The notes under the pieces: model-generated
The model's input: the letters and a program-made list of their open reading frames with translations, nothing else
The model's database searches: none
Told to the model about the DNA's origin: nothing
In this document: positions 8,864 through 18,700 of the stretch, piece after piece
Numbering within the stretch: position 1 is the stretch's first letter
Layout: each line of letters opens with the position of its first letter
Translations under genes and position numbers: made by a program
Source of the DNA: Kushneria indalinina DSM 14324
GTDB taxonomy: Bacteria; Pseudomonadota; Gammaproteobacteria; Pseudomonadales; Halomonadaceae
NCBI RefSeq assembly: GCF_003385845.1
Contig: NZ_QRDJ01000007.1
Span: 337,380-401,379, forward strand
Length of the DNA: 64,000 nucleotides
Reading direction: 5' to 3'

Positions 8864-9376
8864 ATGGCAACGGATGCAAAAGCCCACTTTATGGACTGGC
8901 TGCGCGATGCGCATGCCATGGAGCAGCAGGCAGAGTCCATGCTCATGGCACAGGCCAAACGCATTGAGCATTACCCCGAACTTCATGCCCGTATCGAGCA
9001 GCATATCGAGGAGACCCGGGGGCAGGCTGTCCTGCTGGAGGAGTGTATCGAACGGCTGGATGGCAGTACTTCCAGCTTCAAGGACATGGGCGGCAAGATG
9101 GCGGCCATGGCTCAGGGCATGGGCGGCATGTTCACCAGTGATGAAGTGGTCAAGGGCGGCTCGGCCAGCTACGCCTTCGAGCATTTCGAAATCGCCAACT
9201 ATCGCGCGCTGATGGGGGCGGCCGACTATCTGGGCGAACCCGAGATTCGCGCCTCCCTTGAGCGCATTCTCAAGGAGGAAGAGGCCATGGCGAAGTGGCT
9301 GGAGGAAAACCTTCCCGCGATCACGCAGACCTTTCTCGAGCGCTCCGAGCAGGACGATACCACCGCCAAACGCTGA
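8864..9376 (+). CDS. DUF892 / YciF-like ferritin-fold stress protein
   Basis: 170 residues of helical, ferritin-like DUF892 pattern. Acidic/His motifs sit in helix positions: DAHAMEQQ near residue 16, HIEETRGQA near 47, and E-x-x-x-Y pairs in the third and fourth helices (FEHFEIANYRALM). Such proteins probably bind metal and are induced by osmotic or general stress; the reaction is unknown. An AAGGAG ribosome site lies upstream. It probably shares a transcript with the Mn catalase 100 bases earlier. Confidence 0.85.
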   Translation: MATDAKAHFMDWLRDAHAMEQQAESMLMAQAKRIEHYPELHARIEQHIEETRGQAVLLEECIERLDGSTSSFKDMGGKMAAMAQGMGGMFTSDEVVKGGSASYAFEHFEIANYRALMGAADYLGEPEIRASLERILKEEEAMAKWLEENLPAITQTFLERSEQDDTTAKR

Positions 9377-9401
9377 CCCTTTTCTTCCAGGCCAGCCCAT
9401 T

Positions 9402-9434
9402 CAGGGGCCCGATACGTACGGTATCGGGCCCCTG
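9402..9434. terminator. long perfect hairpin
   Basis: Fourteen-base perfect arms (CAGGGGCCCGATAC and its complement) surround a 5-base loop, 25 bases after the YciF-like stop. It lacks a T tract, so it may act as a transcript stabiliser or a weak terminator. Confidence 0.55.
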
Positions 9435-9583
9435 CCCGTGTCAGGCCCTTGCCTGCGGCGGCCACATGTCCCTTCATCAGCCCCGATACCCCTCTGGCAT
9501 CCCCGCCCTCCTTACCCATTATCGCAACCGCCATCACTGTATTAAGATCACGCCATAACACCCTCTGGCGGGAGCGCCCTTGT

Positions 9584-10678
9584 ATGACGTTGATGACCCT
9601 TATCTACCTTGCGGCAGGGCTTGTACTGTTAATGGGCGGGGCCGAGGTGCTGGTCCGTGGCGCCTCGAAGCTGGCCGCGCTCTTTGGCATCCCCTCGCTG
9701 GTGATCGGCCTGACGGTGGTGGCCTTTGGCACCAGCGCGCCGGAAACCGCCGTCAGCGTGCAGTCAGCCTTCGGCGGCAGCGGTGATCTGGCGCTGGGCA
9801 ACGTGGTGGGCAGCAACATTGCCAACGTACTTTTGATCCTGGGCCTGACAGCGATGGTGGCCCCCTTGATCGTCTCGCGTCAGCTGATTCGCCTGGATGT
9901 GCCACTGCTGATTGCCGCCGGGCTGCTGGTCTGGGTGCTGGGCGCCAATGGGGTGTTGAGCCGACTCGATGGCGCACTGCTCTTTGCCTGTATCGTGGCC
10001 TATACGCTGTATATGGTGATCAGCAGCCTGCACGCGAGCAAAAGGGAGGCGCAGGCGGCGGCCTCGGAAAACCCTGACGCCAAACCTGCCCCAGCGCGCA
10101 CGCCGATGGCCTGGGTGATGTACCTGGTCATGATCGTGGCCGGTCTGGTACTGCTGGTGGCCGGCTCGCACTTTCTGGTGGAAGGTGCCACCTCGCTTGC
10201 CCGCGCGCTGGGGCTGTCGGATCTGGTGATCGGCCTGACCGTCGTGGCCGTGGGGACCTCACTGCCGGAGCTGGCCACCTCGATTCTGGCCGCCGTGCGG
10301 GGGGAGCGTGATATCGCCGTGGGCAACGTGGTGGGCAGCGGGCTTTTCAACCTGCTGTGCGTGCTGGGCCTGGCCTCGCTGGTGGCACCGCAGGGCATTC
10401 CCGTGGCCGCCAACGCCCTGGCCTTTGACTTCCCGGTCATGATTGCCGTATCGCTGGCCTGTCTGCCGATTTTTTTTACCGGCTACCGTATCGAGCGCTG
10501 GGAAGGGCTGCTGTTTTTTGTCTATTACGCGGCCTACACCACCTATCTGGTGCTCTATTCCACCCATCAGGGCAGCGCCACCCTGCTGGGCGATGCCGTT
10601 TTGATGTATGCCCTGCCCCTGACCGCCGTCACGCTGGTGGTGCTGAGTGCTAGAGCCTGGCGAACCCAGCGAACCTGA
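9584..10678 (+). CDS. Ca2+/cation:Na+ antiporter, YrbG type
   Basis: 364 residues, about ten membrane segments in two homologous halves. Each half carries the CaCA alpha-repeat: GLTVVAFGTSAPE with GNVVGSNIANVLLILG in the first, and GLTVVAVGTSLPELATS with GNVVGSGLFNLLCVLG in the second. These residues form the ion-binding core that exchanges Ca2+ (or K+) for Na+ across the inner membrane. A cytoplasmic loop rich in Ala, Glu and Pro separates the halves. The ATG at 9584 has GGGAG upstream and leads straight into TM1. Useful in Na+-rich habitats. Confidence 0.92.
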   Translation: MTLMTLIYLAAGLVLLMGGAEVLVRGASKLAALFGIPSLVIGLTVVAFGTSAPETAVSVQSAFGGSGDLALGNVVGSNIANVLLILGLTAMVAPLIVSRQLIRLDVPLLIAAGLLVWVLGANGVLSRLDGALLFACIVAYTLYMVISSLHASKREAQAAASENPDAKPAPARTPMAWVMYLVMIVAGLVLLVAGSHFLVEGATSLARALGLSDLVIGLTVVAVGTSLPELATSILAAVRGERDIAVGNVVGSGLFNLLCVLGLASLVAPQGIPVAANALAFDFPVMIAVSLACLPIFFTGYRIERWEGLLFFVYYAAYTTYLVLYSTHQGSATLLGDAVLMYALPLTAVTLVVLSARAWRTQRT

Positions 10679-11121
10679 CATGCCCCGATCAGCACGGGCA
10701 GCGCTCGAGCCCCTGGCAAGGGCTCGGGCCTGTAAGCGCCCGGCGCGCGGCTGGAAACCGTCGCAACAGGCTCATGCCCCCTGCCCTGTTCAAGGACACC
10801 TGCCATTGACGGGCACAACTCCCCGCACGTCGATTAACCTTGATAAAAGGGCGTCAGGATTAAACCATTGCTCAAAACCGGGTATTTAATTAACACTTTC
10901 CATTAATACAATGACACTAAAAACATATTAACAACAAAAGACCTGACCATAAAAGGTGATCCTTTTTTTCAAACTTTTTGTTTGCGTTATATAATCAGCC
11001 AAAAATAACCCAGTTTATGTACAGCGAGAACCTCTATAACTGACACTATAAACACGTCAGGGACGACAACCTTGAGGCGAAAGGAATCGCCTTTTTCAAG
11101 ACACCCTCGTTTTTCAAAAAA
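10679..11121. other. 443-base gene-free gap, AT-rich on the right
   Basis: No supportable gene. It holds a hairpin at 10706-10726 (CGAGCCC/GGGCTCG, no T run) that may end the antiporter transcript. A small AAAAGG/CCTTTT hairpin with a T tail sits at 10951-10969, and an AGGCGA/TCGCCT hairpin followed by T at 11075-11097. From 10850 the DNA is much more AT-rich than the genes to the left. Confidence 0.5.
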
Positions 11122-11829
11122 TTATCTGAGATGCAGATAAATATCGTTAAACTCGGCGACTTCTTTAAGCCCTTCAAAATCAAGCGCGGTGAGTGTCTTG
11201 CGCGTCAACGTAATGAGATTTTTTTGACGCAGCCGTTGCAATACCCGATTAACATGAACAGATGTCAGGCCAAGTGTTTCGGCCAGATTAACCTGGGTTA
11301 GCGGCATGTCGATGGTGGTATCCCTTGTAAGCCCGGACGCCTGATAGCGCAAAATCATCTCGCAGAAAAGATGAGCGATGCGTGCCTCGGCGGTGCGTAG
11401 CCCGATATTGAGGATCCAGTGTCGGGTGATGGCTTCATCCACCGTCATGGACCATGAAAGCGCTCTGGCCAGATCCGGATAGTCTTCAAAAATCTGGTTG
11501 ATACTTTCTTCGGAAATCATCGCCACGGTGGCAGGCGTGAGGGTGCGGATGGAGTGGTCCATATGGGACAGCAGGGTCACATGCAGATCGCACAGATCGC
11601 CCTTGATCAGGTACCCCATGATCTGTTCGCGCCCGTCAGAGAGCATCTTGCAGCGGCAGGCCCAACCCTCGAGCATCAGGTGTACCGCGACAGGGTTTTC
11701 GCCCTCGGTAATGACGTACTCGCCCTTCTCGTAACGCTTCGTTCGCCCTGGTAGCGAGCGCAGCATGCTGAGTTCTTTTTTTCCCAGATCCGTATAGTGT
11801 TGTAGCTTGTTGATTAGTGGATCGACCAT
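11122..11829 (-). CDS. Crp/Fnr-family transcription regulator
   Basis: 235 residues from the ATG at 11829, which has GGAG 10 bases upstream. The N-terminal part is a cyclic-nucleotide-binding-like beta roll (YEKGEYVITEGENP, then LMLEGWACRCK). A long helix follows, then a winged helix near residues 160-215 (LTQVNLAETLGLTSVHVNRVLQRLR). The FNR-type cysteines are not apparent, so it may sense something other than an Fe-S cluster. It is a clear paralog of the regulator at 12579 on the opposite strand. Target and signal are unknown. Confidence 0.88.
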   Translation of the reverse strand: MVDPLINKLQHYTDLGKKELSMLRSLPGRTKRYEKGEYVITEGENPVAVHLMLEGWACRCKMLSDGREQIMGYLIKGDLCDLHVTLLSHMDHSIRTLTPATVAMISEESINQIFEDYPDLARALSWSMTVDEAITRHWILNIGLRTAEARIAHLFCEMILRYQASGLTRDTTIDMPLTQVNLAETLGLTSVHVNRVLQRLRQKNLITLTRKTLTALDFEGLKEVAEFNDIYLHLR

Positions 11830-12578
11830 TAAAAAGGAACTCCTGAAAATGCCTCTTATTCCAACATGCATGCCAAAACAATAAAAGCTCATTTAAAGCT
11901 ATCTTATTTTTCACATGACTCAGATTAATAATTTATACCAGCTCATTTCCATACTGCCAGCAACATCAATAAAAACAGGGGCCATTCCCAATATTCTCTC
12001 CCAAAAGCCATGAACCTCTGTCCGACAATCGAATCAATGCCACCCAGGCTTTGCGAACATCAAAAACTGAACGAAGTAACCTGATATTACAGAAAAAGGA
12101 CCCAAAATTTTTCGGCCAGATAAACAACATGCGTTATTTATACCACACATCCTCTACCGATATATTAAGTAAAAAGATGACTGACCCATTATTTGGTTGA
12201 AATGATAAGGAAAATAAAGTTACTCGATAACCTACAATCATATACGCGCCATATTGATATGCGAACCGCTTATCGAAAAGGATCCTCATATCCAGACATC
12301 GCGGCACTTCAGGTACGCTTGACCAAGACCGTAAAAGGACATCCTGGATTGTGTGGGCACGCCGTCCAGACAGTGGTGGTCATTTTGCCAATGATCGCCT
12401 CAAGGAATTCGAAGCCGGTAAAAATGATGAGTCTCATAGCAGCGGCAGTCATTACTGGTAACGCCTGATGAGTGCACGACTGACAGGGACGTCAGCTTCA
12501 GGAAGGAAGGAAAGTTCTTTCCTCCGGTCACCGGGTCAACCAAACACCCTTTGAAGGGCATCAAGAGGTAGCTGGCTC
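11830..12578. other. 749-base divergent intergenic region between two Crp/Fnr genes
   Basis: AT-rich, with no gene I can support. It must contain the promoters of both regulators. An open frame at 12193-12468 begins with TTG and has no ribosome site or domain. No perfect Crp-type palindrome was found by eye. Confidence 0.5.
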
Positions 12579-13316
12579 ATGTATTCATTCATCAACAAAA
12601 TGAATTTTTACTCCTGCCTGACCCACGAAGAGAAGGCTGCCATACAGGGCTGTGTGGACAGCAAGCATTATTTTGCCAAGGGTCAGACGCTGGCGAGAGC
12701 CGGGGAAAAGCCGGACAGGATCAACATCGTCACCGAAGGGTGGGCCTGTCGCTTCAAGAGTGCCCACGACGGCACGGATCAGGCCATTTCCTTTATCCTG
12801 CCGGGCGATCAGTGTGAAGACATCTCTCCTATCCAGTGCAGCCTCGACCACGGCATCCGGGCGCTGTCGGATATCCGCATCACCCGCGTGGATCGCCAGA
12901 AGCTCCTTTCGCAGCTGACGCCGGGCTCCGGTCTGACCAATGGCCTGGCCTGGGCCTCGATCGTGGATAAATCCATCATGGGGGAGTGGCTTTTGAACGT
13001 GACCCGTCGCCCGGCGGTCATGCGTCTGGCGCATCTGCTTTGTGAGCTGTTTACTCGCAGTGTCATCATTGGCAGGACAGAAGACAACAGCATGTACTTC
13101 CCATTGACCCAGGTTGCCCTGAGCGAGGCGCTGGGGCTGTCACCCGTACATCTCAATCGCTCACTGCAGCTTCTAAGACGCAGGAAGCTGGTATCGCTGT
13201 CCCGGAAGACACTGACCATTCTTGATTGGCAACAGTTGGCCGAATTTGCCGATTTCGATAATAATTATCTGCACATCAGCGGGAAGCCTCCGGTCAGTCT
13301 ACGTCTGGCCTCATGA
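12579..13316 (+). CDS. Crp/Fnr-family transcription regulator
   Basis: 245 residues with the same layout as its divergent neighbour: a beta-roll sensor (FAKGQTLARAGEKPD, then TEGWACRFK) and a C-terminal winged helix (PLTQVALSEALGLSPVHLNR, then LQLLRRRKLVSLSRKTL). The shared PLTQV-LxExLGL-VHxNR block and the IL/AL-D, FxxxYLH ending show common descent with the regulator at 11122. The ribosome site AAGAGGTAG is 10 bases upstream. The gene 48 bases downstream, for a membrane-anchored protein, is probably co-transcribed and may be its partner or target. Confidence 0.88.
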   Translation: MYSFINKMNFYSCLTHEEKAAIQGCVDSKHYFAKGQTLARAGEKPDRINIVTEGWACRFKSAHDGTDQAISFILPGDQCEDISPIQCSLDHGIRALSDIRITRVDRQKLLSQLTPGSGLTNGLAWASIVDKSIMGEWLLNVTRRPAVMRLAHLLCELFTRSVIIGRTEDNSMYFPLTQVALSEALGLSPVHLNRSLQLLRRRKLVSLSRKTLTILDWQQLAEFADFDNNYLHISGKPPVSLRLAS

Positions 13317-13364
13317 GCGACCCGCGCTGAATTTTGAACCCGATAACCTGAAGAGTCCCTTGTA

Positions 13365-14072
13365 ATGTTTTCCTCGCTGAATGGCCTGTGGCAGTGGATT
13401 ATCGAAAATGCGTCCACGTTCAGCGGCATTACCAGCGTGGGCATGCTGATTATCTGGGCGACCTATCTGCAGCTGTTGCTGCACAATTTTCGCATGCAGC
13501 GCCGCCCTCAGATCATCATCAACCGCGGCAAGGGTCGGGATATCAACTCGGTCTGTCTGCTCAGCAACATGAGCAAACAGAGTGTCTTTATTGATCTTGT
13601 CATGGTGCGTATCACGACCTCACAGACCCAGTGGCTCTGCAACGTTACCGATGTCGTGGATGAATCGGGCAAGCCGCTGGAGATCGTTCGCCAGGAAGAA
13701 GGCGTCGATGCCAGCCTTAATGAGTTCACCCGCCAGGGGCCCATGGTCTCCGGCGATTACATGGAGGCTGGCACCTTTGGCAACATGATCCGCCAGGCAG
13801 GCATATCACAGGGCATCGAGTTTGATGATCGCTATGATATTGCCGGCGAGGACGAGCTGGTTTCCATCGAGGTCAGTCTGATTGCTGTCTTTGGCGCGGA
13901 AGGTCACCAGATCGGTGCCCGCAGGACGTTTTACATCGAAAAGGCCGATGACGATGGCCGCATCCTGCTGATCCCGGATGACACCCGCACCCAACAGTTC
14001 AAGACCCGCCGCCAGCGTCGCACCCTGCAACGCTGGCGAAGTGAACTGGAAGAGGTCCCCGAGACCGAGTGA
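13365..14072 (+). CDS. membrane-anchored protein, paralog of the gene at 6713
   Basis: 235 residues; family not recognised. One N-terminal hydrophobic segment (about residues 18-40) is followed by a basic stretch (RMQRRPQIIINRGKG) and a soluble domain ending in a basic tail (TRRQRRTLQRWR). It is co-linear with the protein at 6713-7444 (shared blocks IIENA/ISENA, LLSNM/LVSNM, IGARR) but lacks that protein's acidic insert. It follows a Crp/Fnr gene closely. Likely an inner-membrane protein with a cytoplasmic or periplasmic domain; the side cannot be fixed. Confidence 0.7.
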   Translation: MFSSLNGLWQWIIENASTFSGITSVGMLIIWATYLQLLLHNFRMQRRPQIIINRGKGRDINSVCLLSNMSKQSVFIDLVMVRITTSQTQWLCNVTDVVDESGKPLEIVRQEEGVDASLNEFTRQGPMVSGDYMEAGTFGNMIRQAGISQGIEFDDRYDIAGEDELVSIEVSLIAVFGAEGHQIGARRTFYIEKADDDGRILLIPDDTRTQQFKTRRQRRTLQRWRSELEEVPETE

Positions 14073-14101
14073 GCCGTTGCCGTCCGGCACAGGGCTCTTT
14101 T
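14071..14101 (+). terminator. terminator after the Crp/Fnr-membrane gene unit
   Basis: A GAGCC/GGCTC outer stem with a GCCG/GGC inner pairing is followed by TTTT. It starts at the stop codon of the membrane-anchored gene. Confidence 0.6.
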
Positions 14102-14141
14102 GCCTGACAACGCCCCCGCACCGGTCATTGTGACACCGTGG

Positions 14142-15008
14142 TCAGTGGCCGAGCACCACCGTTCGGCCCGAATAGAGAAAGACGCGACGCTCGAGATGAT
14201 AGCCGATCGCACGTGACAGCGTCAGGCACTCGATATCCCGCCCTTTCGCCACCAGGTCTTCCGGATAATGGGCATGATCCACCGTCTCGACCCCCTGGGC
14301 GATGATGGGCCCTTCATCGAGGTCATTGTTGATGTAGTGCGCCGTGGCCCCGACCAGCTTGACGCCCTTCTCATAGGCCTGATGGTAGGGCTTTGCGCCC
14401 TTGAAGCCCGGCAGCAGCGAGTGGTGGATATTGATGGCGCGCCCGGCCAGCACGTCACACATGTTGGCCGAGAGCACCTGCATGTAACGCGCCAGAATGA
14501 CCAGTTCGGCATCGGTTTGTTCGATGATCTGGAGAATCTGGCGCTCCTGTTGCTCCCGGCTCTCCGGCGTGACCGGCAGATAATGCCAGGGCAAACCGTG
14601 CCACTGGGCCAGCGGTTCCAGATCGGGATGGTTGGAGACGACCGCGCAGATCTCCATCGGCAGCTGATGAGTCCGATAGCGATACAGCAGATCGTTGAGG
14701 CAGTGATCGGCCTTTGAGACCATGATCACGGCCTTTGTGCGCTTGTTGGGCGGCGTCAGTTCAAAGGACATGTCGAACTCGACGGCGCGCGCGCCAAAGC
14801 TCTCCTCGAAGGCCTCGACGCTGAAATCGTTTTCCAGCGGGCGAAACTCGGCCCGAATGAAAAAGCGCTCGTTCAATCGATCATCAAAGGAGTTGAGTTC
14901 CGTGATGTAGCAGCGCTGCTCCTTGAGAAAGCGCGTGACGACATCCACGGTGCCCAGAAGACTGGGGCACTGAGCCGCAAGGATCCAGGTATCGGCGGTT
15001 CGGGTCAT
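14142..15008 (-). CDS. purU: formyltetrahydrofolate deformylase
   Basis: 288 residues. It hydrolyses 10-formyl-THF to formate and THF, balancing one-carbon pools. An N-terminal ACT domain (about residues 8-85) is followed by a formyltransferase-fold domain with the catalytic Asn-His-Asp set: INIHHSLLPGF near residue 190 and LDEGPII near residue 236. The ATG at 15008 has AGGATAA upstream. In Pseudomonas a purU paralog lies at the end of the sox-gly cluster, as here, so this copy is probably dedicated to the methyl groups released from betaine. Confidence 0.93.
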   Translation of the reverse strand: MTRTADTWILAAQCPSLLGTVDVVTRFLKEQRCYITELNSFDDRLNERFFIRAEFRPLENDFSVEAFEESFGARAVEFDMSFELTPPNKRTKAVIMVSKADHCLNDLLYRYRTHQLPMEICAVVSNHPDLEPLAQWHGLPWHYLPVTPESREQQERQILQIIEQTDAELVILARYMQVLSANMCDVLAGRAINIHHSLLPGFKGAKPYHQAYEKGVKLVGATAHYINNDLDEGPIIAQGVETVDHAHYPEDLVAKGRDIECLTLSRAIGYHLERRVFLYSGRTVVLGH

Positions 15009-15039
15009 GACGTTTATCCTGTTCTGCCTTGAGCTCATG

Positions 15040-15072
15040 AAAAAGGGCCGGAGGCGTGTGCCTCCGGCCCTT
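15040..15072 (-). terminator. terminator at the end of the sox operon
   Basis: An 11-base GC-rich stem (GGGCCGGAGGC) with a 4-base loop and five T on the minus strand. It sits just after soxG and before purU, so purU may be expressed separately or by read-through. Confidence 0.8.
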
Positions 15073-15078
15073 CAGGAC

Positions 15079-15714
15079 CTAGCGTACGACGCTGACGCCA
15101 TACTCCCGGGAGGCATCGAGCAGCCAGCGATAGCAGTAATCGGCAAAGCTTCTGCGGATGACCAGCTCCCAGCCATTCTCCTCCGGTCGACGCAGGATAA
15201 TGGTGGCCTTGGCAAAAACGGTGGAAACCCCCTTGCCGACCGGGAACGCCTGCGGATGCACGTCGTAGGAGATGGACTTCATGAGCACCTCACGCGCCCG
15301 ATTCCCCTTGAGCGACAGCACCGTCTGACCGCCGCTGACGTTGACGATGCTGAAGTGGGACTGGCCCAGCGACTTTCGCAGCTTCTGCTCCAGCTCAAAC
15401 TCCTCGCCACCGGGCACGATCACCAGCCACTCATCGGGCGAGAGCCACTGGATCGAGCGCTCGCCGCTGTCATCACTGACCAGCGCGTGCGGCTTCGCCG
15501 GCAGGGCCATGTCCATCACCTCGCGGACTGCCTCATCAAGCACGATGGCACCGCCACGCACGATCAGCTGGCCCAGAAAGGGCTTTTCGCTCAGGGTCAC
15601 GCCCGGGTTGGAGGCGTGCGGCAGCGATTTCTGCTCGTGCAGCGACCACTCCAGGGGTGACTCGGCCTTCGACGTGTCGGTCGGGCGGGTCTGGAACTCT
15701 TGGACGTCAGACAT
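15079..15714 (-). CDS. soxG: sarcosine oxidase gamma subunit
   Basis: 211 residues, normal for SoxG. It is part of the heterotetrameric sarcosine oxidase (alpha-beta-gamma-delta) in the cytoplasm. The sequence has the GcvT-like fold pattern expected (LSPDEWLVIVPGGEEF near residue 110, then VSGGQTVLSLKG). The chosen ATG at 15714 overlaps the end of soxA by 8 bases, a coupled arrangement; the ATG 18 codons upstream would overlap soxA much more. Last gene of soxB-D-A-G. Confidence 0.9.
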   Translation of the reverse strand: MSDVQEFQTRPTDTSKAESPLEWSLHEQKSLPHASNPGVTLSEKPFLGQLIVRGGAIVLDEAVREVMDMALPAKPHALVSDDSGERSIQWLSPDEWLVIVPGGEEFELEQKLRKSLGQSHFSIVNVSGGQTVLSLKGNRAREVLMKSISYDVHPQAFPVGKGVSTVFAKATIILRRPEENGWELVIRRSFADYCYRWLLDASREYGVSVVR

Positions 15715-18700
15715 TCTGGCGCTCTCCCTTGGGGTCGATAAAGACGGTGCTGACGACTTCGGCTTCATGCGTCTTGCCGTCGGACATGGGCAGATAGACC
15801 GTCTGACCCATGCGCTCGCGGCCCTCTTTCAGCACGGCCAGTGCAAAGCCGCTTTCAAGCACCGGGCTGTAGTAGCTCGAGGTCACATGGCCCACCATGC
15901 TCATGGGGATGGCCTGGTTGGGATCGAGCACGATCTGGGCGCCCTCTTCCAGCACCACATTGGCATCCTTCGGCTTGAGCCCGACCAGCTGCTTGCGGTC
16001 ACCACGCATGGTGTCCGGGCGGCTCAGGGCGCGCTTGCCGATCCAGTGGAACGGCTTGTCATAGCCGATCGCCCAGTGCATGCCCAGATCTTCCGGCGTC
16101 ACCGAACCGTCAGTGTCCTGACCCACAATGATCAGCCCCTTCTCGGCGCGCAGGACGTGCATCGTTTCCGTGCCGTAGGGCGTCAGGTCATACTTCTCGC
16201 CGTGTTCGAACAGCGTCTTCCAGACCTGCATGGCGTAGTTGGCCTGCACGTTGATCTCGTAGGCCAGCTCGCCGGTAAACGAGATCCGGAACACGCGCGC
16301 CGGCACGCCGGCCACGTTGCCTTCCTTCCAGTCCATGAACTTGAACTGTTCGCGATCAAGGTCGATATCGGTCACTTCCGACATCAGCTTGCGCGCCTCG
16401 GGCCCGGTCACGGTCATGGTGGCCCAGTGGTCGGTCACCGAGTTGAAGTAGACCTGCAGCTCCGGCCATTCGGTCTGATGCCAGACTTCCAGCCACTCCA
16501 GTACGGAGGCGGCCCCACCGGTGGTGGTGGTCATCAGGAAGTGGTTGTCCCCCAGGCAGCTGGTGGTGCCATCGTCCATCAGCATGCCGTCGTCCTTGCA
16601 CATCAGGCCGTAACGCACGCGACCCGGTGCCAGCTTGGCCCACTTGTTGGTGTAGACACGGCCCAGGAACTCACGGGCATCCGGCCCCTGAATGTCGATC
16701 TTGCCCAGCGTCGAGGCATCCAGAATCCCCACGCCCTGGCGCACGGCGAGACACTCGCGCGCCACGGCGTCGTGCATGCTTTCCTTCTTGCCGTTGGCAT
16801 TGCGCGGGAAGTACCAGGGGCGCTTCCACTGGCCGACGTCCTCGAACTCGGCGCCATACTCGACGTGCCACTGATGCAGCGCGGTGTAGCGCTTGGGATC
16901 AAAGAGCTCGTCGCAGTGACGACCCACGATGGCGCCAAAGGTGATCGGCGTGTAGTTCGGGCGGAACACCGTGGTGCCCACTTCGGGAATCGAGCGGCCC
17001 AGGCAGCGTGCGGCAATGGCCATGCCGTTGATGTTGCCCAGCTTGCCCTGGTCGGTACCAAAGCCCAGCGCGGTGTAGCGCTTGACGTGCTCGATGGACT
17101 CAAAGCCTTCACGGGTGGCCAGTTCGATGGCCGAAGCCGTGACATCGTTTTGCATGTCGACGAACTGCTTGGGCACCCGCAGGCCCTTTTTCTCGTGCGG
17201 CACCTGATAGATGGCACAGGCCGGCCCATCGCGACGCGCCTTGACCGTCGGCAGATTGAGCTCCCCGGCCTCGTCAAAACCGCTGTCGATGGCGGCCTGG
17301 CGGCCGGCACGCGCCCCGTCGGAGAGCGTGTTGTCCAGACCGTAATGACCTGCCACGCCGCCGGCCATGAGCATGCCCTTGACCTCACCGGGCACAAAGC
17401 CCAGCAGGTTTTCGTCCCACTGCGGGCGCGTGCCGGTGTGCGAGGAGAGATGCACGACCGGGCTGTAGCCGCCGGAGCTGGCGATCGTGTCGCACTCCAG
17501 ATCCTCGATGCGCCCGGTGATCACGAAATGATCCAGATCGACCGCCGAGACGCGGGCGCCGCTGACACGCTGAGTGCCCTTCGCCTCGATCACGGCGCTG
17601 CCGGTGATGACGCGAATGCCGCTGTCGCAGGCCTGGCGCACCAGATCCCCGTCGGGATTGGCACGGGCATCGACGATGGCCACGACCTTGCGTCCCGCTT
17701 CCTGCCAATCCAGCGCAGCACGATAGGCGTGATCGTTGCTGGTCGTGAGCACCAGGCTGTTGCCGGGGATGACGCCGTAGCGACGGATATAGGTCGAGAC
17801 CGCACCGGCGACCATGTTGCCGGGCAGGTCGTTGTTGGCATAGACCAGCGGGCGTTCATGCGTGCCGGTGGCCAGCACCACGCGCGTGGCACGCACACGG
17901 TGCAGCCGCGCACGGGGCATGTCGGGGAAGCCGGCATCACTGGCGGTGTCGGCCAGATGCTCGGTGCGACGCTCGTGCAGCGTGACAAAGTTGTGATCGT
18001 GATAGCCGTTGGCGGTGGTGCGCGGCAGCAGCGTCACGGTCTCCATGGACGCCAGCTCGTTGAGCGTCTGCTCGATCCAGCGCACTGCCGAGACGCCATC
18101 CAGCGTATCGCGGCTGTCGAGCAGCGAACCGCCCATCTCTTCCTGTTCATCGCACAAAATGACCCGGGCGCCACTACGGGCAGCACTCAGTGCCGCAGCA
18201 AGGCCCGCTGCGCCGGCGCCGATGACCATCACGTCACAGTGATGGTGCATGTGATCGTAAATGTCCGGGTCAGCAACGGTCGGCGCGCGACCCAGCCCCG
18301 CGCCCATGCGGATGTACTTCTCATAGGTCATCCACATCGAGGCCGGCGACATGAAGGTCTTGTAATAAAAGCCCGGCGGCATGAAGTTGCCGCCCAGCTT
18401 GCCGACCCAGCTCATCACGTCCCGCTGAACGTTGGGCCAGCCGTTGGTGCTGCGCGCCACCAGACCGTCGTAGAGCCCCTGCTGCGTGGCACGCACGTTG
18501 GGCACCTGGGTCTCTTCGCGGGCGCCCAGCTGCACCACGGCATTGGGCTCTTCAGCGCCGGCGGCGACGATGCCGCGGGCACGCGAATACTTGAAGCTGC
18601 GATTGATGATATCCACGCCATTGGCCAGCAGCGCCGAGGCCAGGGTGTCCCCGGCAAAGCCCTGATAGCGCTGGCCGTTGAAGGTGAACTCGAGACCGTG

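Noticed and set aside
12193-12468. 91-codon frame in the Crp/Fnr intergenic region
   Set aside because: TTG start, no ribosome site, no recognisable domain.
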